The notes: generated by a model from the sequence alone, not told the origin. A DNA stretch of 64,000 nucleotides from Actinomadura hallensis (GCF_006716765.1 NZ_VFPO01000001.1:6324001-6388000), one strand, 5' to 3'. Positions 7,639 to 16,849 are shown, counted from the first letter of the stretch. Translations and numbers: made by a program.

Positions 7639-10401
7639 GTGACCCGGGGCCGGTACCGATGGGCGCTGGCGGTGGTGGCCGTCAGCGCGTTCATGACCAC
7701 CATGGACAACACGGTGGTCTTCGCGGCGCTGCCCACGATCATGACCGACCTGGACATGTCGTCCTCGGCCAAGGACTGGGTGGCCACCGGGTACATCCTG
7801 ATGTTCTCCTGCCTGATGATCACGGGCGGGCGCCTCACCGACGTGTTCGGCTGCCGTCTGACCTTCACCACCGGCATGGTCGTCTTCACCGCCGCGTCGG
7901 CCGTGTGCGGGCTCGCGCAGAGCTCCGACGTGCTCATCCTCGCCCGCATCGTGCAGGGCGGCGGCGCCGCGCTGGTGCTGCCCGCCACGCAGGTGATGGT
8001 CACCGTCGGGCGCAACGACAAGCAGCGCTCCATCGGCAACATCGCCTTCATCGGCGCCGCGTCGAGCGCGACGGCGCTCGGCCCCACGATCGGCGGGGTC
8101 ATCGTCCAGCACTGGCACTGGGGCTGGATCTTCCTGATCAACATCGTGCCGGGCATCCTGGTGACCGTCCTCGGCCTGTTCGTGCTGACCTCGAAGGGCG
8201 AGAACAAGCACGCCCGCGTCGACCTGCCCGGCGTGCTGATCTCCGCGACGATGCTGTTCGCGTTCATCTACGGGCTGGAGTCCGGCAACAGGTACGGGTG
8301 GTCGGACCCGTCGGTGCTCAGCGTCTTCGCCCTCGGCGCGATCGCCCTGGCCTGCTTCGTCCTGGTGGAGAGCTGGGCGCCCGACCCGATGATCGACATG
8401 CGGTTCTTCCGCAACCGGGTCTTCACCGGCGGGCTGATGTCGCAGATGCTCTACGGCATCGGCTTCAACGGCATGATGTTCTACGCGCAGCCGTTCCTCC
8501 AGCGCTTCCTGGGCTTCTCCCCGCCCGAGGCCGGGCTGGTCATGCTCCCCCCCGCCATCGCGATCATGGTGCTGACCCCGGTGGCGTTCCTCCTCGCCGC
8601 CAAGATCGGCCCCCGTCCCGCGATCGGCGCCGGGATGGCGCTGATGGGCCTCGGGATGTTCCTGTTCTCCACGCTGCGGACCGGCGACGGGTACGCGGAG
8701 CTGATGCCCGGCGTCATGCTCGTCGGCGTCGGCGCGGCCCTCGGCATGCCGCTGGTGATGTACGTGCTCAAGGCCGTGCCGGAGCGGCGGGCCGGGGTGG
8801 CGAGCGGCGTCATCAACGTCATCCGGGAGGCGTCCGGCGCGTTCGGCATCGCGATCGTCGGGCTGCTCGTCCACAACGTCCCGGACGAGGGCGCGAGCGC
8901 CGCGGAACTGGAGACGTTCCGCGACGGGACGTCGTCGGGCCTCATCCTCGGCGCCGGTCTCGTCCTCATCGGCGGCATGATCAGCGCCGTCACGCTGCCC
9001 AGCCGCCGCGGCTGGCTCGGCCCGAAGCACGGCAAAAAGCCCCCGATCATTCCCGACCGCGAGCCGGAACCGGCCCCCGACCTCGTCCCGGCCGCGTCCG
9101 GGGGCGTGGCCGTGACCGCCGCGTCCCCGCCGAGCGCCCCCGTCCCGCTCCCGTCCGCCCGGGACGACGACGCCCCCCACCCCGCCCCGGTTCCCGGTCC
9201 CCACTGGTGGGCCGACGCCGAGCCCAAGCCCGCCGAGGACGCCTTCACCTGGAGCAAGGAGGCCGCTCCGTGGCCGCCGCCCCCCACGGCCCCGGCCGCC
9301 ACCTGGGAGGACTGGCCCGCCGAGACCACGCCGGGCGCGAGCGCCTCCGAACTCCGCTCCCAGTCGGCCGAAGACCCCGAAGACCCCCTCCTCACGCCCC
9401 GCCCCAGGAACACCCGGAACCCGGCCGAGCCCAGCGCGACCGGCACCGCCGACGACACTGCCCTCCCCGCTCACCCCCTGCCGGCGCCGCACGCCGACAC
9501 ACCACCGAGCACCGGCGCCGAAGGCCACCACACGGCCACGGAAACCTCGGCGGAACCATGGTCCGGCGATCCCCTGACCACGCCCCCGGCCGGCCCACGA
9601 TGGTCTGCCGCCGACCCCGGGCAGGCGCAGCACGATCTTGCGGCTCCCGCCGCCGTTCCAGGACCGCCGCCGCGGCGGAAGCGCTGGTGGGAAGAGGACG
9701 AGGAGACCCTGTCAGACGGCGCGGAGACCCCGGCCACAGGCCCCACCACCTGGCAGACCACCCGCTTCGACGAAGACGACGCCTGGTCCGACCAAGGCGG
9801 AGAAGGTCCGGGCGGTGACGACCAGCCGGAGGAAGGCCAAGAGAGCCGCCATGAAGGCGTAACCACGGGACATCGTGACCGGCATGAAGGTGTCGGCACC
9901 GGACGCGGCGGGCCCGGCGGGGTCTCGGGGGGTGTCGGTGACGGTGCTTCTCCCTGGGTGGACGACCGTGAAGGGCAGGCCGGGGGTGGCTCCGCGGAGG
10001 TCGATGAGGCCGGGGCCCGAGTTCGCGGGCGTGTGTGGCGCGTGGTCGGGGGCGCCGAGGCCGGGGACGCCGGAGAGGACCGGCGGGTGACCGGCGACGG
10101 CGGCGACCGGGAGGCCGGTGACGCCGGGGGCCAGGGCGTTGGGACGGCCGGGGACGCCACTGGTGCGGGTCGGCCGGGGACCCGGACCGCCGGGAGCCCG
10201 GAGGCCGGGGACACGGTGGCCGGAGACACGGTGGCCGGAGACACGGTGGCCGGGGGCCCGGGCGCCGGGGCGGCCGGAGCCCGGGGGGCGGGGGAAGGCG
10301 AGGTGCGGCCGGCGCCTCCGGAGGGGTGGTACGAGCCCTACGTGCCGGAGGACGAGCCGGTGGACGAGCCGCGGCGCGAACCGCGGAGCGACGCCTGGTA
10401 G
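7639..10401 (+). CDS. MFS transporter of the DHA2 (14-helix) family with a ~450-residue disordered tail
   Basis: Residues 1 to about 455 form a DHA2-type proton antiporter: MDNTVVFAALP in helix 1, a GGRLTDVFG loop motif and the antiporter motif GPTIGG. From about residue 460 to the end at 920 the protein is rich in Pro, Ala, Gly, Glu and Asp, without predictable helices, and contains the repeat GDTVAGDTVAGDTVAGG (nt 10210-10254). Usual DHA2 proteins are about 450-550 residues, so the tail almost doubles the length. It stays in frame to a clean acidic end (PRREPRSDAW) followed 9 bp later by the glycosyltransferase, which argues against a frameshift. The GTG at 7639 has only a distant GGTGGGGA upstream. 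It probably exports a lipid or drug-like substrate; the partner is unknown. Confidence 0.9.
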   Translation: MTRGRYRWALAVVAVSAFMTTMDNTVVFAALPTIMTDLDMSSSAKDWVATGYILMFSCLMITGGRLTDVFGCRLTFTTGMVVFTAASAVCGLAQSSDVLILARIVQGGGAALVLPATQVMVTVGRNDKQRSIGNIAFIGAASSATALGPTIGGVIVQHWHWGWIFLINIVPGILVTVLGLFVLTSKGENKHARVDLPGVLISATMLFAFIYGLESGNRYGWSDPSVLSVFALGAIALACFVLVESWAPDPMIDMRFFRNRVFTGGLMSQMLYGIGFNGMMFYAQPFLQRFLGFSPPEAGLVMLPPAIAIMVLTPVAFLLAAKIGPRPAIGAGMALMGLGMFLFSTLRTGDGYAELMPGVMLVGVGAALGMPLVMYVLKAVPERRAGVASGVINVIREASGAFGIAIVGLLVHNVPDEGASAAELETFRDGTSSGLILGAGLVLIGGMISAVTLPSRRGWLGPKHGKKPPIIPDREPEPAPDLVPAASGGVAVTAASPPSAPVPLPSARDDDAPHPAPVPGPHWWADAEPKPAEDAFTWSKEAAPWPPPPTAPAATWEDWPAETTPGASASELRSQSAEDPEDPLLTPRPRNTRNPAEPSATGTADDTALPAHPLPAPHADTPPSTGAEGHHTATETSAEPWSGDPLTTPPAGPRWSAADPGQAQHDLAAPAAVPGPPPRRKRWWEEDEETLSDGAETPATGPTTWQTTRFDEDDAWSDQGGEGPGGDDQPEEGQESRHEGVTTGHRDRHEGVGTGRGGPGGVSGGVGDGASPWVDDREGQAGGGSAEVDEAGARVRGRVWRVVGGAEAGDAGEDRRVTGDGGDREAGDAGGQGVGTAGDATGAGRPGTRTAGSPEAGDTVAGDTVAGDTVAGGPGAGAAGARGAGEGEVRPAPPEGWYEPYVPEDEPVDEPRREPRSDAW
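10210..10254 (+). repeat. Three tandem 15-bp units in the MFS tail
   Basis: Three near-identical copies of GACACGGTGGCCGGA, at 10210-10224, 10225-10239 and 10240-10254, encode the pentapeptide repeat in the C-terminal tail. The unit length is a multiple of three, so copy number can change without breaking the frame. Confidence 0.85.
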
Positions 10402-10410
10402 GAGGGCAGC

Positions 10411-11643
10411 GTGAGCAGGATCGTGATCTTCGCGGCGGGGTCGCGGGGTGACATTCAGCCGTGCGTGGCGCTCGGGCGGGCACTGCGGAGGCGGGGCGAC
10501 GAGGTGCGGCTGGTGGCGAGTGCGCGGTACTCGCCCATGGTGGTCGCGGCGGGGCTGGAGCTCGCGCCGCTGACGGCCGACCCCACGGAGATCCTCGAAT
10601 CGGACGCCGGCCAGGAGTTGCTCGCGGGCGGGCGCAATCCGGTGAAGTTCCTCGGTGGATTCCGGCGGATTCTGGGGCCGATGGCGGAGCGGCTGCTGGC
10701 GGAATGTTCGGACGCCTGTAAGGGCGCCGACCTCATTCTGGGACCCACGCTGGGATTTCTTCCCCGGCATATCGGCGAGCATCTCGGCGTTCCGTGGGCG
10801 CTGATTCATTTCCAGCCGAGTCAGCCGACCGGGGCGTTTCCGCATCCGTTCGTTCCGCGGGCGCGGATGCTCGGGCCGTGGGGGAACCGGGCGAGTTTCC
10901 GGGCGGTCGACCAGATCGCCTGGCAGCTGTCGCGGCCGTTCATCAACCCGTGGCGGGAGCGGTCGCTGGGGCTGGAGCGGCTGCCGGTGCGGGGCGCGCG
11001 CCCGGACGGCGGGCCGGTGCTGGCGTGTTTCAGCGACGTCGTGGTGCCGCGGCCGAAGGACTGGCCGTCCAATGTGCACGTGACCGGCTACTGGTTCCTC
11101 GACGAGCCCGATTGGGAGCCTCCAAGGGAACTGGCGGATTTTCTGGCGGCGGGCCCGGCACCGGTCTACATCGGCTTCGGAAGCATGGTTCCGAAAGATG
11201 CCGAAATGACCGAAATGGTGGTGCGGACGGCGTTGAAGGCCGCCGGGGTGCGGGGCGTCGTTCAGGGCGATCCGGAAATGTCGGACGACCAGGTGCTCGC
11301 GGTCAGGGACGTCCCGCATTCGTGGCTGTTCCCCCGGATGGCCGCGGTGGTCCATCACGGAGGCGCCGGGACGACGGCGGCGGGGCTGCGGGCGGGCGCG
11401 CCGACCGTGGTGTGCCCGTTCTTCGGGGACCAGCCGTACTGGGGTGAACGGGTCGCGGCGCTCGGGGCCGGGCCGGCTCCGCTGCCGTTCCGGTCGCTGA
11501 CGGTGCCCCGGCTGGCGGCGCGGATCCGGCGCGCCGTCGAGGACCAGGAGATGGCCGACCGGGCGGAGGAGCTGGGCCGGCGGATCCGCGCGGAGGACGG
11601 CGTCGGGCGGGCGCAGAAGATCATTGATTCGCTCCTTCGGTGA
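10411..11643 (+). CDS. GT1-family glycosyltransferase (UGT / sterol glucosyltransferase-like)
   Basis: 410 residues with the two-domain GT-B layout. The N-terminal acceptor domain begins MSRIVIFAAGSRGDIQPCVALG, the G-S-x-GD-x-xP signature of this branch. The C-terminal donor domain carries HHGGAGTTAAGLRAG and CPFFGDQPYWGERV, which bind the nucleotide-sugar phosphates. Similar enzymes transfer a sugar to sterols, polyketides or mycobacterial glycopeptidolipids. The GTG start is preceded by GGAGGGC and lies 9 bp after the MFS stop, so the two are co-transcribed. In this locus I infer that it glycosylates the PKS-derived lipid or a related acceptor. No signal peptide or membrane helix is seen, so it should act on the cytoplasmic side. 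Confidence 0.88.
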   Translation: MSRIVIFAAGSRGDIQPCVALGRALRRRGDEVRLVASARYSPMVVAAGLELAPLTADPTEILESDAGQELLAGGRNPVKFLGGFRRILGPMAERLLAECSDACKGADLILGPTLGFLPRHIGEHLGVPWALIHFQPSQPTGAFPHPFVPRARMLGPWGNRASFRAVDQIAWQLSRPFINPWRERSLGLERLPVRGARPDGGPVLACFSDVVVPRPKDWPSNVHVTGYWFLDEPDWEPPRELADFLAAGPAPVYIGFGSMVPKDAEMTEMVVRTALKAAGVRGVVQGDPEMSDDQVLAVRDVPHSWLFPRMAAVVHHGGAGTTAAGLRAGAPTVVCPFFGDQPYWGERVAALGAGPAPLPFRSLTVPRLAARIRRAVEDQEMADRAEELGRRIRAEDGVGRAQKIIDSLLR

Positions 11644-11655
11644 GTCTCATCGGGT

Positions 11656-11685
11656 ACGTCGGAGGCGAGGGGCGACCTCCGACGT
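11656..11685. terminator. Stem-loop between convergent genes
   Basis: A perfect 10-bp stem (ACGTCGGAGG / CCTCCGACGT) with a 10-nt loop follows the glycosyltransferase stop by 12 bp. There is no T run. It probably ends transcription from the MFS/GT operon and may serve the MmpL side too. Confidence 0.7.
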
Positions 11686-11839
11686 GGCGTAGCCAAAACA
11701 TGCGCGTTGCCGACGGACAGGCGAACGTCACCTTCCCGTAAGGAGCAGCGTGCGCCGACCCGGCCGACCGCCGGGATGGGGCCAACGGGTCGCGGGCCGC
11801 TGCCGCCCGCCGCCACGGACGAGCGGCGCGCGGACCGCG

Positions 11840-14635
11840 TCAGTCGTCTTCGGCCTCGCCCCAGCGCCAGCCGGTGCCGTCCGGGTTCGGAACGATCACA
11901 CGCCTCTTGGCGGGACCGGACGGACGGGCGGGCTGCGGAGGGCCGTCCGCCCAGGGGTTCCACGGCCGTCCGGACGGCTGGTCGCGGCCGCCGTCGTCCG
12001 GAGCCCGGTCCGCCGCCGTCCTGAAGACGACCTGGGGCGACCCGCCGTTGGAGCCCTCGCCCCGGGCCGGCTGCATCGTGGGCCGGAAGGCCTCGTTCGC
12101 GTCCAGGCCGCGGGTGCGGCCCGGCGGCGCATGGGCCGGTTCGGACGCCGAGGGGCCGGGTGCGGGCGCCCTGGGCGGCGTCGCGCCCGGCTCAGGCGCC
12201 GAGGAGCCGCCCTGTGGGACGCGGGGCGTCACGGCCGGTTCGGCCGCGGGCGGGGTGTCCGCCTTCTCCCAGTGGATGGCGTAGGGGTAGGGCTGCTCGT
12301 CCGGGAGGCGGGGCGGGACGGCGGGTCCGGCTCCGGCCCCGGCCAGGACGGTGCTGCGTTCCCGGAGGTCCATGCGGGCGTGGAGACCGGCGAGGAAGCC
12401 CGGCAGCCACCAGTTGGCCGAGCCCATGAAGCGCATCGTGGCGGGGACCAGAAGGGACCGGACGAGCACCGCGTCCACGACGACGGCGACGAACATGCCG
12501 ACGCCGATGAGCTTGACGACCGTGATGCCCGCCGTGCTGAACGCGCCGATGACGACCAGGAAGAGCAGGGCGGCGCTGGTGATGATGCTGCCGGTGTGCT
12601 GCATGCCGCGGGCGACGGCGGCGCGGTTGTCGTGGGTGAGGTCCCATTCCTCGCGGATGCGGCTGAGCAGGAAGACCTCGTAGTCCATGGACAGGCCGAA
12701 CACGACCGCGAGGATGAGGATCATGCTGGTGGCCTCGACGCCGCCCGTGGGGGTGAAGTCGAGGAGACCGGCGAGGTGACCGTACTGGAAGCCCCACACG
12801 ATCGCGCCGAAGGAGGCGCCGATCGACAGCACGTTCATCGCGATGGCCTTCAGCGGCAGCACGATGGAGCCGAAGAACATGAACAGGAGGACGAACGTGG
12901 CGATCCCGACGACGGCCGCCATCTTCGGCAGGGACTCCATCAGGCTGTCCATCAGGTCCATCTGCGCGGCCGTGCTGCCGCCGACGTCGATGTGCATCGG
13001 GTAGTCGTCCTTGGTCAGGTGCATGTTGCGGATCTCTGTGACGAGGTCCTGCGCACGCTGATCCATGGGTTCGTACCGGTGGGTCACGGAGATGCGGACG
13101 CCGCCGTAGGTACCGGAGTAGCCGGTGAACTGGGCGTCGGACACGCCGGGCAGCGCTTCGAGCCGCTGCCGGAACTCCTCCAGGTAGGGCGGGATGGGGT
13201 CGTCGCCCTTGGGCGTCCAGTCGCGCGGGATGAGGTCGCCGGAGATGACGACGTCGATGGGTTCGGCGGACCCGTTGGGGAAGTCCCGCTTGACGGTCTC
13301 CACCACGGCGCGCGTGGGGCTGTCCTTGGGCAGGACGCGGGCGTCCACGCTGCCGAACTGGACGTTCAGGAACGGCACGAACATCACGCCGAGGATGACG
13401 ACGACGATCGCGAAGTACGGCACCGGGTGCTTCATCACGCTCTGGCCGAGGCGGTACCAGAAGCCGCTGTCGGGGTCCCGCATGGCGCGCTTGGACGTGG
13501 GCCGCCGCCACGGCATCCGGCCGAACTCCACACGCGGCCCCAGGAGCGCCAGGAGCGTCGGCAGCAGGACGGTCGCGCCGAAGACCGCGACCATGACGGT
13601 GGCGATGCCCGCCAGGCCGATCGTCCGGAGGAACATCTGCGGGAAGAGCAGAAGCCCCGCGAGGGCCGCGGACACGGTGACGCCGCTGACGATGATGGTG
13701 CGTCCTGCGGTGGCCATGGTGGCGGCCAGAGCCGCCTGCCGGAGCGGACGCAGCTCGTCCCTGTACGCCTTCTTCGCGGCCTTGCGCGCCTCCTTGCCGG
13801 TCTCCTTCTTCCAGGGTTTCCCTGGCGGGACCCCCCGCACGGCCATGCCGCGCGCCAGTTCCTCGCGGAAGCGGCTGATGATGAAGAGCGAGTAGTCGAT
13901 CGAGAGGCCGACGCCCATCATGGTGACGACCTCCAGGGCGAAGGACGTCACGTCGGTGGCGTAGGTGACGACGTGCAGGACGGCCAGGCCGCCGATCATC
14001 GAGAAGACGGCCACGATGAGCGGCAGGAACGAGGCCGTCAGGGCGCCGAACAGTATGACCAGCAGGATGAACAGGGGCAGCGCGGTGATCAGCTCCGCGC
14101 GGACGATGTCGTTGACGACCTGCTGCCCGAACTCTTCTCCTATGGGGACGCTGCCGCCGGTCTGCGTGGTGAGGCCGGGCGCGTCGAGGCGGTCCTTGAT
14201 GGCGTGGTAGTTCTCGGTCTTCTCCGCGCCCTCGCGGCCCTGGAGCTTCACGGCGACGAACGTGGACCGGCGGTCGCGGGAGACGAACGACTCCGCGGCC
14301 TTACCGTCGAACGACCAGTAGGAGATGATCTCCTGGACGTTGGCCCGGGGCAGCCGGGCCACGGTGGTGATGACGCTCGCCTGGTAGCGGGGGTCGTCCA
14401 CCGTCATCGAGTCGCTGCTGTACAGGACCAGGACGTCGGGGTTGGTGCTGCCGAAGTAGGTCGCGCCGAGCTTGGCGACGAGCGTCGAGGACGCGTCGGG
14501 GTCCTCGAAGCCGCCCTCCTTGAACTTGGAGAACACGCCGAGGCCCCACGCGCCGGCGCCGCACGTCATGACCAGGATCAGGACGAGGCTGGTCCAGCGT
14601 CGCCGGTGGATGAGACGCCCCAGCCACGAAAGCAT
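11840..14635 (-). CDS. MmpL-family RND lipid transporter
   Basis: 931 residues. Two repeats of an N-terminal helix, a large extracytoplasmic loop and a five-helix bundle, with the family motifs GVGLSIDYSLF (about residue 240) and FGLSMDYEVFLLSR (about 645). The Asp-Tyr pairs are those that relay protons in MmpL3. After the last helix (about residue 760) comes a 170-residue tail rich in Pro, Ala and Gly, ending in the acidic GEAEDD; MmpL3 also has a long C-terminal tail. The start has a good GGGAGGATC site. It lies downstream of the FadD32-like ligase on the same strand with a 161-bp gap and no obvious terminator, so the two likely share a promoter. Predicted role: proton-driven export of the lipid made by the ligase and PKS. 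Confidence 0.93.
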   Translation of the reverse strand: MLSWLGRLIHRRRWTSLVLILVMTCGAGAWGLGVFSKFKEGGFEDPDASSTLVAKLGATYFGSTNPDVLVLYSSDSMTVDDPRYQASVITTVARLPRANVQEIISYWSFDGKAAESFVSRDRRSTFVAVKLQGREGAEKTENYHAIKDRLDAPGLTTQTGGSVPIGEEFGQQVVNDIVRAELITALPLFILLVILFGALTASFLPLIVAVFSMIGGLAVLHVVTYATDVTSFALEVVTMMGVGLSIDYSLFIISRFREELARGMAVRGVPPGKPWKKETGKEARKAAKKAYRDELRPLRQAALAATMATAGRTIIVSGVTVSAALAGLLLFPQMFLRTIGLAGIATVMVAVFGATVLLPTLLALLGPRVEFGRMPWRRPTSKRAMRDPDSGFWYRLGQSVMKHPVPYFAIVVVILGVMFVPFLNVQFGSVDARVLPKDSPTRAVVETVKRDFPNGSAEPIDVVISGDLIPRDWTPKGDDPIPPYLEEFRQRLEALPGVSDAQFTGYSGTYGGVRISVTHRYEPMDQRAQDLVTEIRNMHLTKDDYPMHIDVGGSTAAQMDLMDSLMESLPKMAAVVGIATFVLLFMFFGSIVLPLKAIAMNVLSIGASFGAIVWGFQYGHLAGLLDFTPTGGVEATSMILILAVVFGLSMDYEVFLLSRIREEWDLTHDNRAAVARGMQHTGSIITSAALLFLVVIGAFSTAGITVVKLIGVGMFVAVVVDAVLVRSLLVPATMRFMGSANWWLPGFLAGLHARMDLRERSTVLAGAGAGPAVPPRLPDEQPYPYAIHWEKADTPPAAEPAVTPRVPQGGSSAPEPGATPPRAPAPGPSASEPAHAPPGRTRGLDANEAFRPTMQPARGEGSNGGSPQVVFRTAADRAPDDGGRDQPSGRPWNPWADGPPQPARPSGPAKRRVIVPNPDGTGWRWGEAEDD

Positions 14636-14796
14636 GATCCTCCCGTTTCGTCGCGGCCGCCGGGAGACCGCGTCGTTCCCGGCGGGCCGTTGCCCGTTCC
14701 CGAACCGCCCGCCGGACGGCCGGCCGCCCGCTCGGGACGGCGTGCTCGCCCGGGACGTCGCGTTCGCCCGCCCCGGACCGGTGCGTCCTGCCGCGC

Positions 14797-16593
14797 CTAC
14801 TTGCGAGACGCGAGACGAGCCTCCGTCGTCGGCAGTTCGCCGTCAAGGTAGCGCTGCCGGGTGGCCGACCGTGCGATCTTCCCGCTGGAGGTACGGGACA
14901 CGCCACCGGGTTCGATCAACAGGAACTCGTGGACGCTCATCTCGTGCTCGACGTTGATGGCGCTCCTCACGGCCGACTCCACCTCGTCGATGTCGAGCCG
15001 TCCGAGCGGGACGCGGCGGTTGCGTTCGGCGACGACGACGAGCCGTTCGGTCTCCTCCCCGGGCAGGGCGAACGCGGCGACGTGGTCGGGGCGGATCGCC
15101 GGGTGCGCCTCCTGCGCGGTGACCTCGATGTCCTGCGGGTAGTGGTTGCGGCCGTCCACGATAATGAGGTCCTTGATGCGGCCCGTGACGTACAGCTCGC
15201 CGTCGTGGACGACGCCGTAGTCGCCGGTCTTCATCCAGGGCCCGGCCGGGAGTTCCCCGGGATCGGCCAGCGTGCCGCCGAACGTGTCCTGGCTGCGTTC
15301 GGAGTTGCGCCAGTAGCCGGGGGCCGTGTTGGGGCCGTGCACCCAGATCTCGCCGACCCTGCCGTCCGGCTGCTCGACGCAGGTGTCCGGGTCGACGATC
15401 GCGACGATCTGGCCGTACGGCCGGCCGCACGACACCAGGGCGCTGGCCCGCTCGGACTTCTCGTCGCACAGCACCAGTTCGCCCTGGGTGAGCGCCTCCC
15501 GGTCGACGTGGACGACCTTCGGCGGCGCGTCCTCGGCCGCCGCGGAGACGAACACGGTGGCCTCCGCCAGCCCGTAGCCGGGGGCCTGCGCGCTCGGGCG
15601 CAGCCCGGCCGGCGCGAACGCCTCCGCGAACATCGACAGCGTGGACGTGCGGATCGGCTCCGCACCGTTCAGGCACGTCGTCAGCCCGGACAGGTCGAGC
15701 TCGGCGATCTTCTCCGGGGTGGCCTGCGACGCGACGTACTCGTAGGCGAAGTTCGGCCCGGCGGTGTAGACGTTCTTGCCCGGACGCTCGGAGATGAGCT
15801 CGAGCCACCGCATCGGGTTCATGATGAACGACACGGGGTCGGTGTAGATGGCGTGGTCACCGCGCACGAGGGGCAGCGCCATCGTCGCGATGAGCCCCAT
15901 GTCGTGGAACAGGGGCAGCCAGCTCACCAGCTCCGGGTTGGGCTTCTCCGGCGCCCATCCCGCCCACAGCTGCGCGGCGTTCGCCGTGACGTTCCCATGG
16001 GTGATCTCCACCCCGGCCGGGCGGCGGGTGGAGCCGGAGGTGTACTGCAGGTAGGCGAGGTCGTCGAAGGCGACGGGCTCGTTCTCCCACCTGTCAGCCA
16101 GGGAGAGGTCGATCTCGTCGGCGAACACGATCTCCTTGGGCTGCGGGACGTCGTGGTCGGCGAGGAACTTCTCCACGTGCGGGTGGGCGCTGCGCGTGGT
16201 GACGATGACCGCGGGCTCCGCGTCGGTGTAGGCGCCGATCAGCCGGTCGGCGTGTCCCGGCAGGTCGGGCGAGAACAGCGGCACCGCGATGACGTGCGCG
16301 TGCATGGCGCCGAGCATCGTCATCATGTACTCGAGGGTCTGCGGCAGCAGCAGCGCGGCCCGCTCGCCGGGCCCGGTGACCTGCCGGAGCGTGGCGGCCG
16401 TCGCCCTCGCGCGCCGGTCCGTCTCCGCCCAGGTCGCCGTGATGTGGACGCCGGACGGGTCCGTCGAGTAGTCGACGAAGGTGTAGGCCGGTGCGTCCGG
16501 CTTCTCCTTCGCCCACCTCGCGACCCGCTCGATCAGCGGGGTGCGGCCGGAGCCTCCGGGCAGGAGGTCGGGAAGCAGCGAGCCCAATGCCAT
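14797..16593 (-). CDS. Long-chain fatty acyl-AMP ligase, FadD32-like (FAAL)
   Basis: 598 residues of the ANL superfamily. The AMP-binding loop reads YTSGSTRRPAGVEITH; the usual Lys of PKGV is missing, as in FadD32 (PSGV). Further signatures are SWLPLFHDMGL, GYGLAEATVFVS, VRGEIWVHG-type and TGDYG motifs, GRIKDLIIVDGRNHYPQD, and the A10 lysine in RTSSGKIAR. FAALs make acyl-adenylates and hand the acyl chain to an ACP rather than to CoA. The best acceptor in the window is the N-terminal ACP of the PKS, mirroring the FadD32-Pks13 pair of mycolate synthesis. ATG 16593 follows GGGAGAATGATCA. Upstream is the inverted repeat shared with the PKS promoter. The family is clear; chain length and partner are inferred. 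Confidence 0.94.
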   Translation of the reverse strand: MALGSLLPDLLPGGSGRTPLIERVARWAKEKPDAPAYTFVDYSTDPSGVHITATWAETDRRARATAATLRQVTGPGERAALLLPQTLEYMMTMLGAMHAHVIAVPLFSPDLPGHADRLIGAYTDAEPAVIVTTRSAHPHVEKFLADHDVPQPKEIVFADEIDLSLADRWENEPVAFDDLAYLQYTSGSTRRPAGVEITHGNVTANAAQLWAGWAPEKPNPELVSWLPLFHDMGLIATMALPLVRGDHAIYTDPVSFIMNPMRWLELISERPGKNVYTAGPNFAYEYVASQATPEKIAELDLSGLTTCLNGAEPIRTSTLSMFAEAFAPAGLRPSAQAPGYGLAEATVFVSAAAEDAPPKVVHVDREALTQGELVLCDEKSERASALVSCGRPYGQIVAIVDPDTCVEQPDGRVGEIWVHGPNTAPGYWRNSERSQDTFGGTLADPGELPAGPWMKTGDYGVVHDGELYVTGRIKDLIIVDGRNHYPQDIEVTAQEAHPAIRPDHVAAFALPGEETERLVVVAERNRRVPLGRLDIDEVESAVRSAINVEHEMSVHEFLLIEPGGVSRTSSGKIARSATRQRYLDGELPTTEARLASRK

Positions 16594-16776
16594 TGATCAT
16601 TCTCCCGAGGGACGGGCCGGGCGGGACCAGGTGGGGTGGGGCGCCTTCGACCGGGATGACGCGCGTCGGCCGGACGACCGTGTCCGGCGCACCCGGCGAC
16701 CGACGATGATCGCCAAGCTACCGGATGGTAGTCAGTGCGCGATATCGGTCAGCGGTCACATTCGCCAAAGCGCGGT

Positions 16777-16794
16777 TTGTCACCACCGTGACAA
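16777..16794. promoter_or_regulatory. Inverted repeat upstream of the acyl-AMP ligase
   Basis: Perfect 7-bp arms TTGTCAC and GTGACAA around CACC, 183 bp before the ligase ATG and 56 bp beyond the zinc-ribbon gene stop. It is the partner of the repeat at 7458-7477. The rest of 16594-16849 shows no gene. Confidence 0.6.
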
Positions 16795-16849
16795 GAGGAA
16801 ATCCCCTTTTACAGGTGGGCGTCCGCCCGGTCACCGACCGTGTCCGGGG

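Noticed and set aside
9860..10400. Possible frameshift at the end of the MFS gene
   Set aside because: The frame stays open to a stop 9 bp before the next ribosome site and ends in a plausible acidic tail; no alternative frame gives a known domain.
14636..14796. A separate promoter or small gene between the acyl-AMP ligase and MmpL
   Set aside because: No clear promoter elements, ribosome site or coding pattern; treated as an operon gap.
11750..14851. Long plus-strand frame opposite the MmpL gene
   Set aside because: Antisense shadow; the MmpL reading has clear membrane helices and family motifs.
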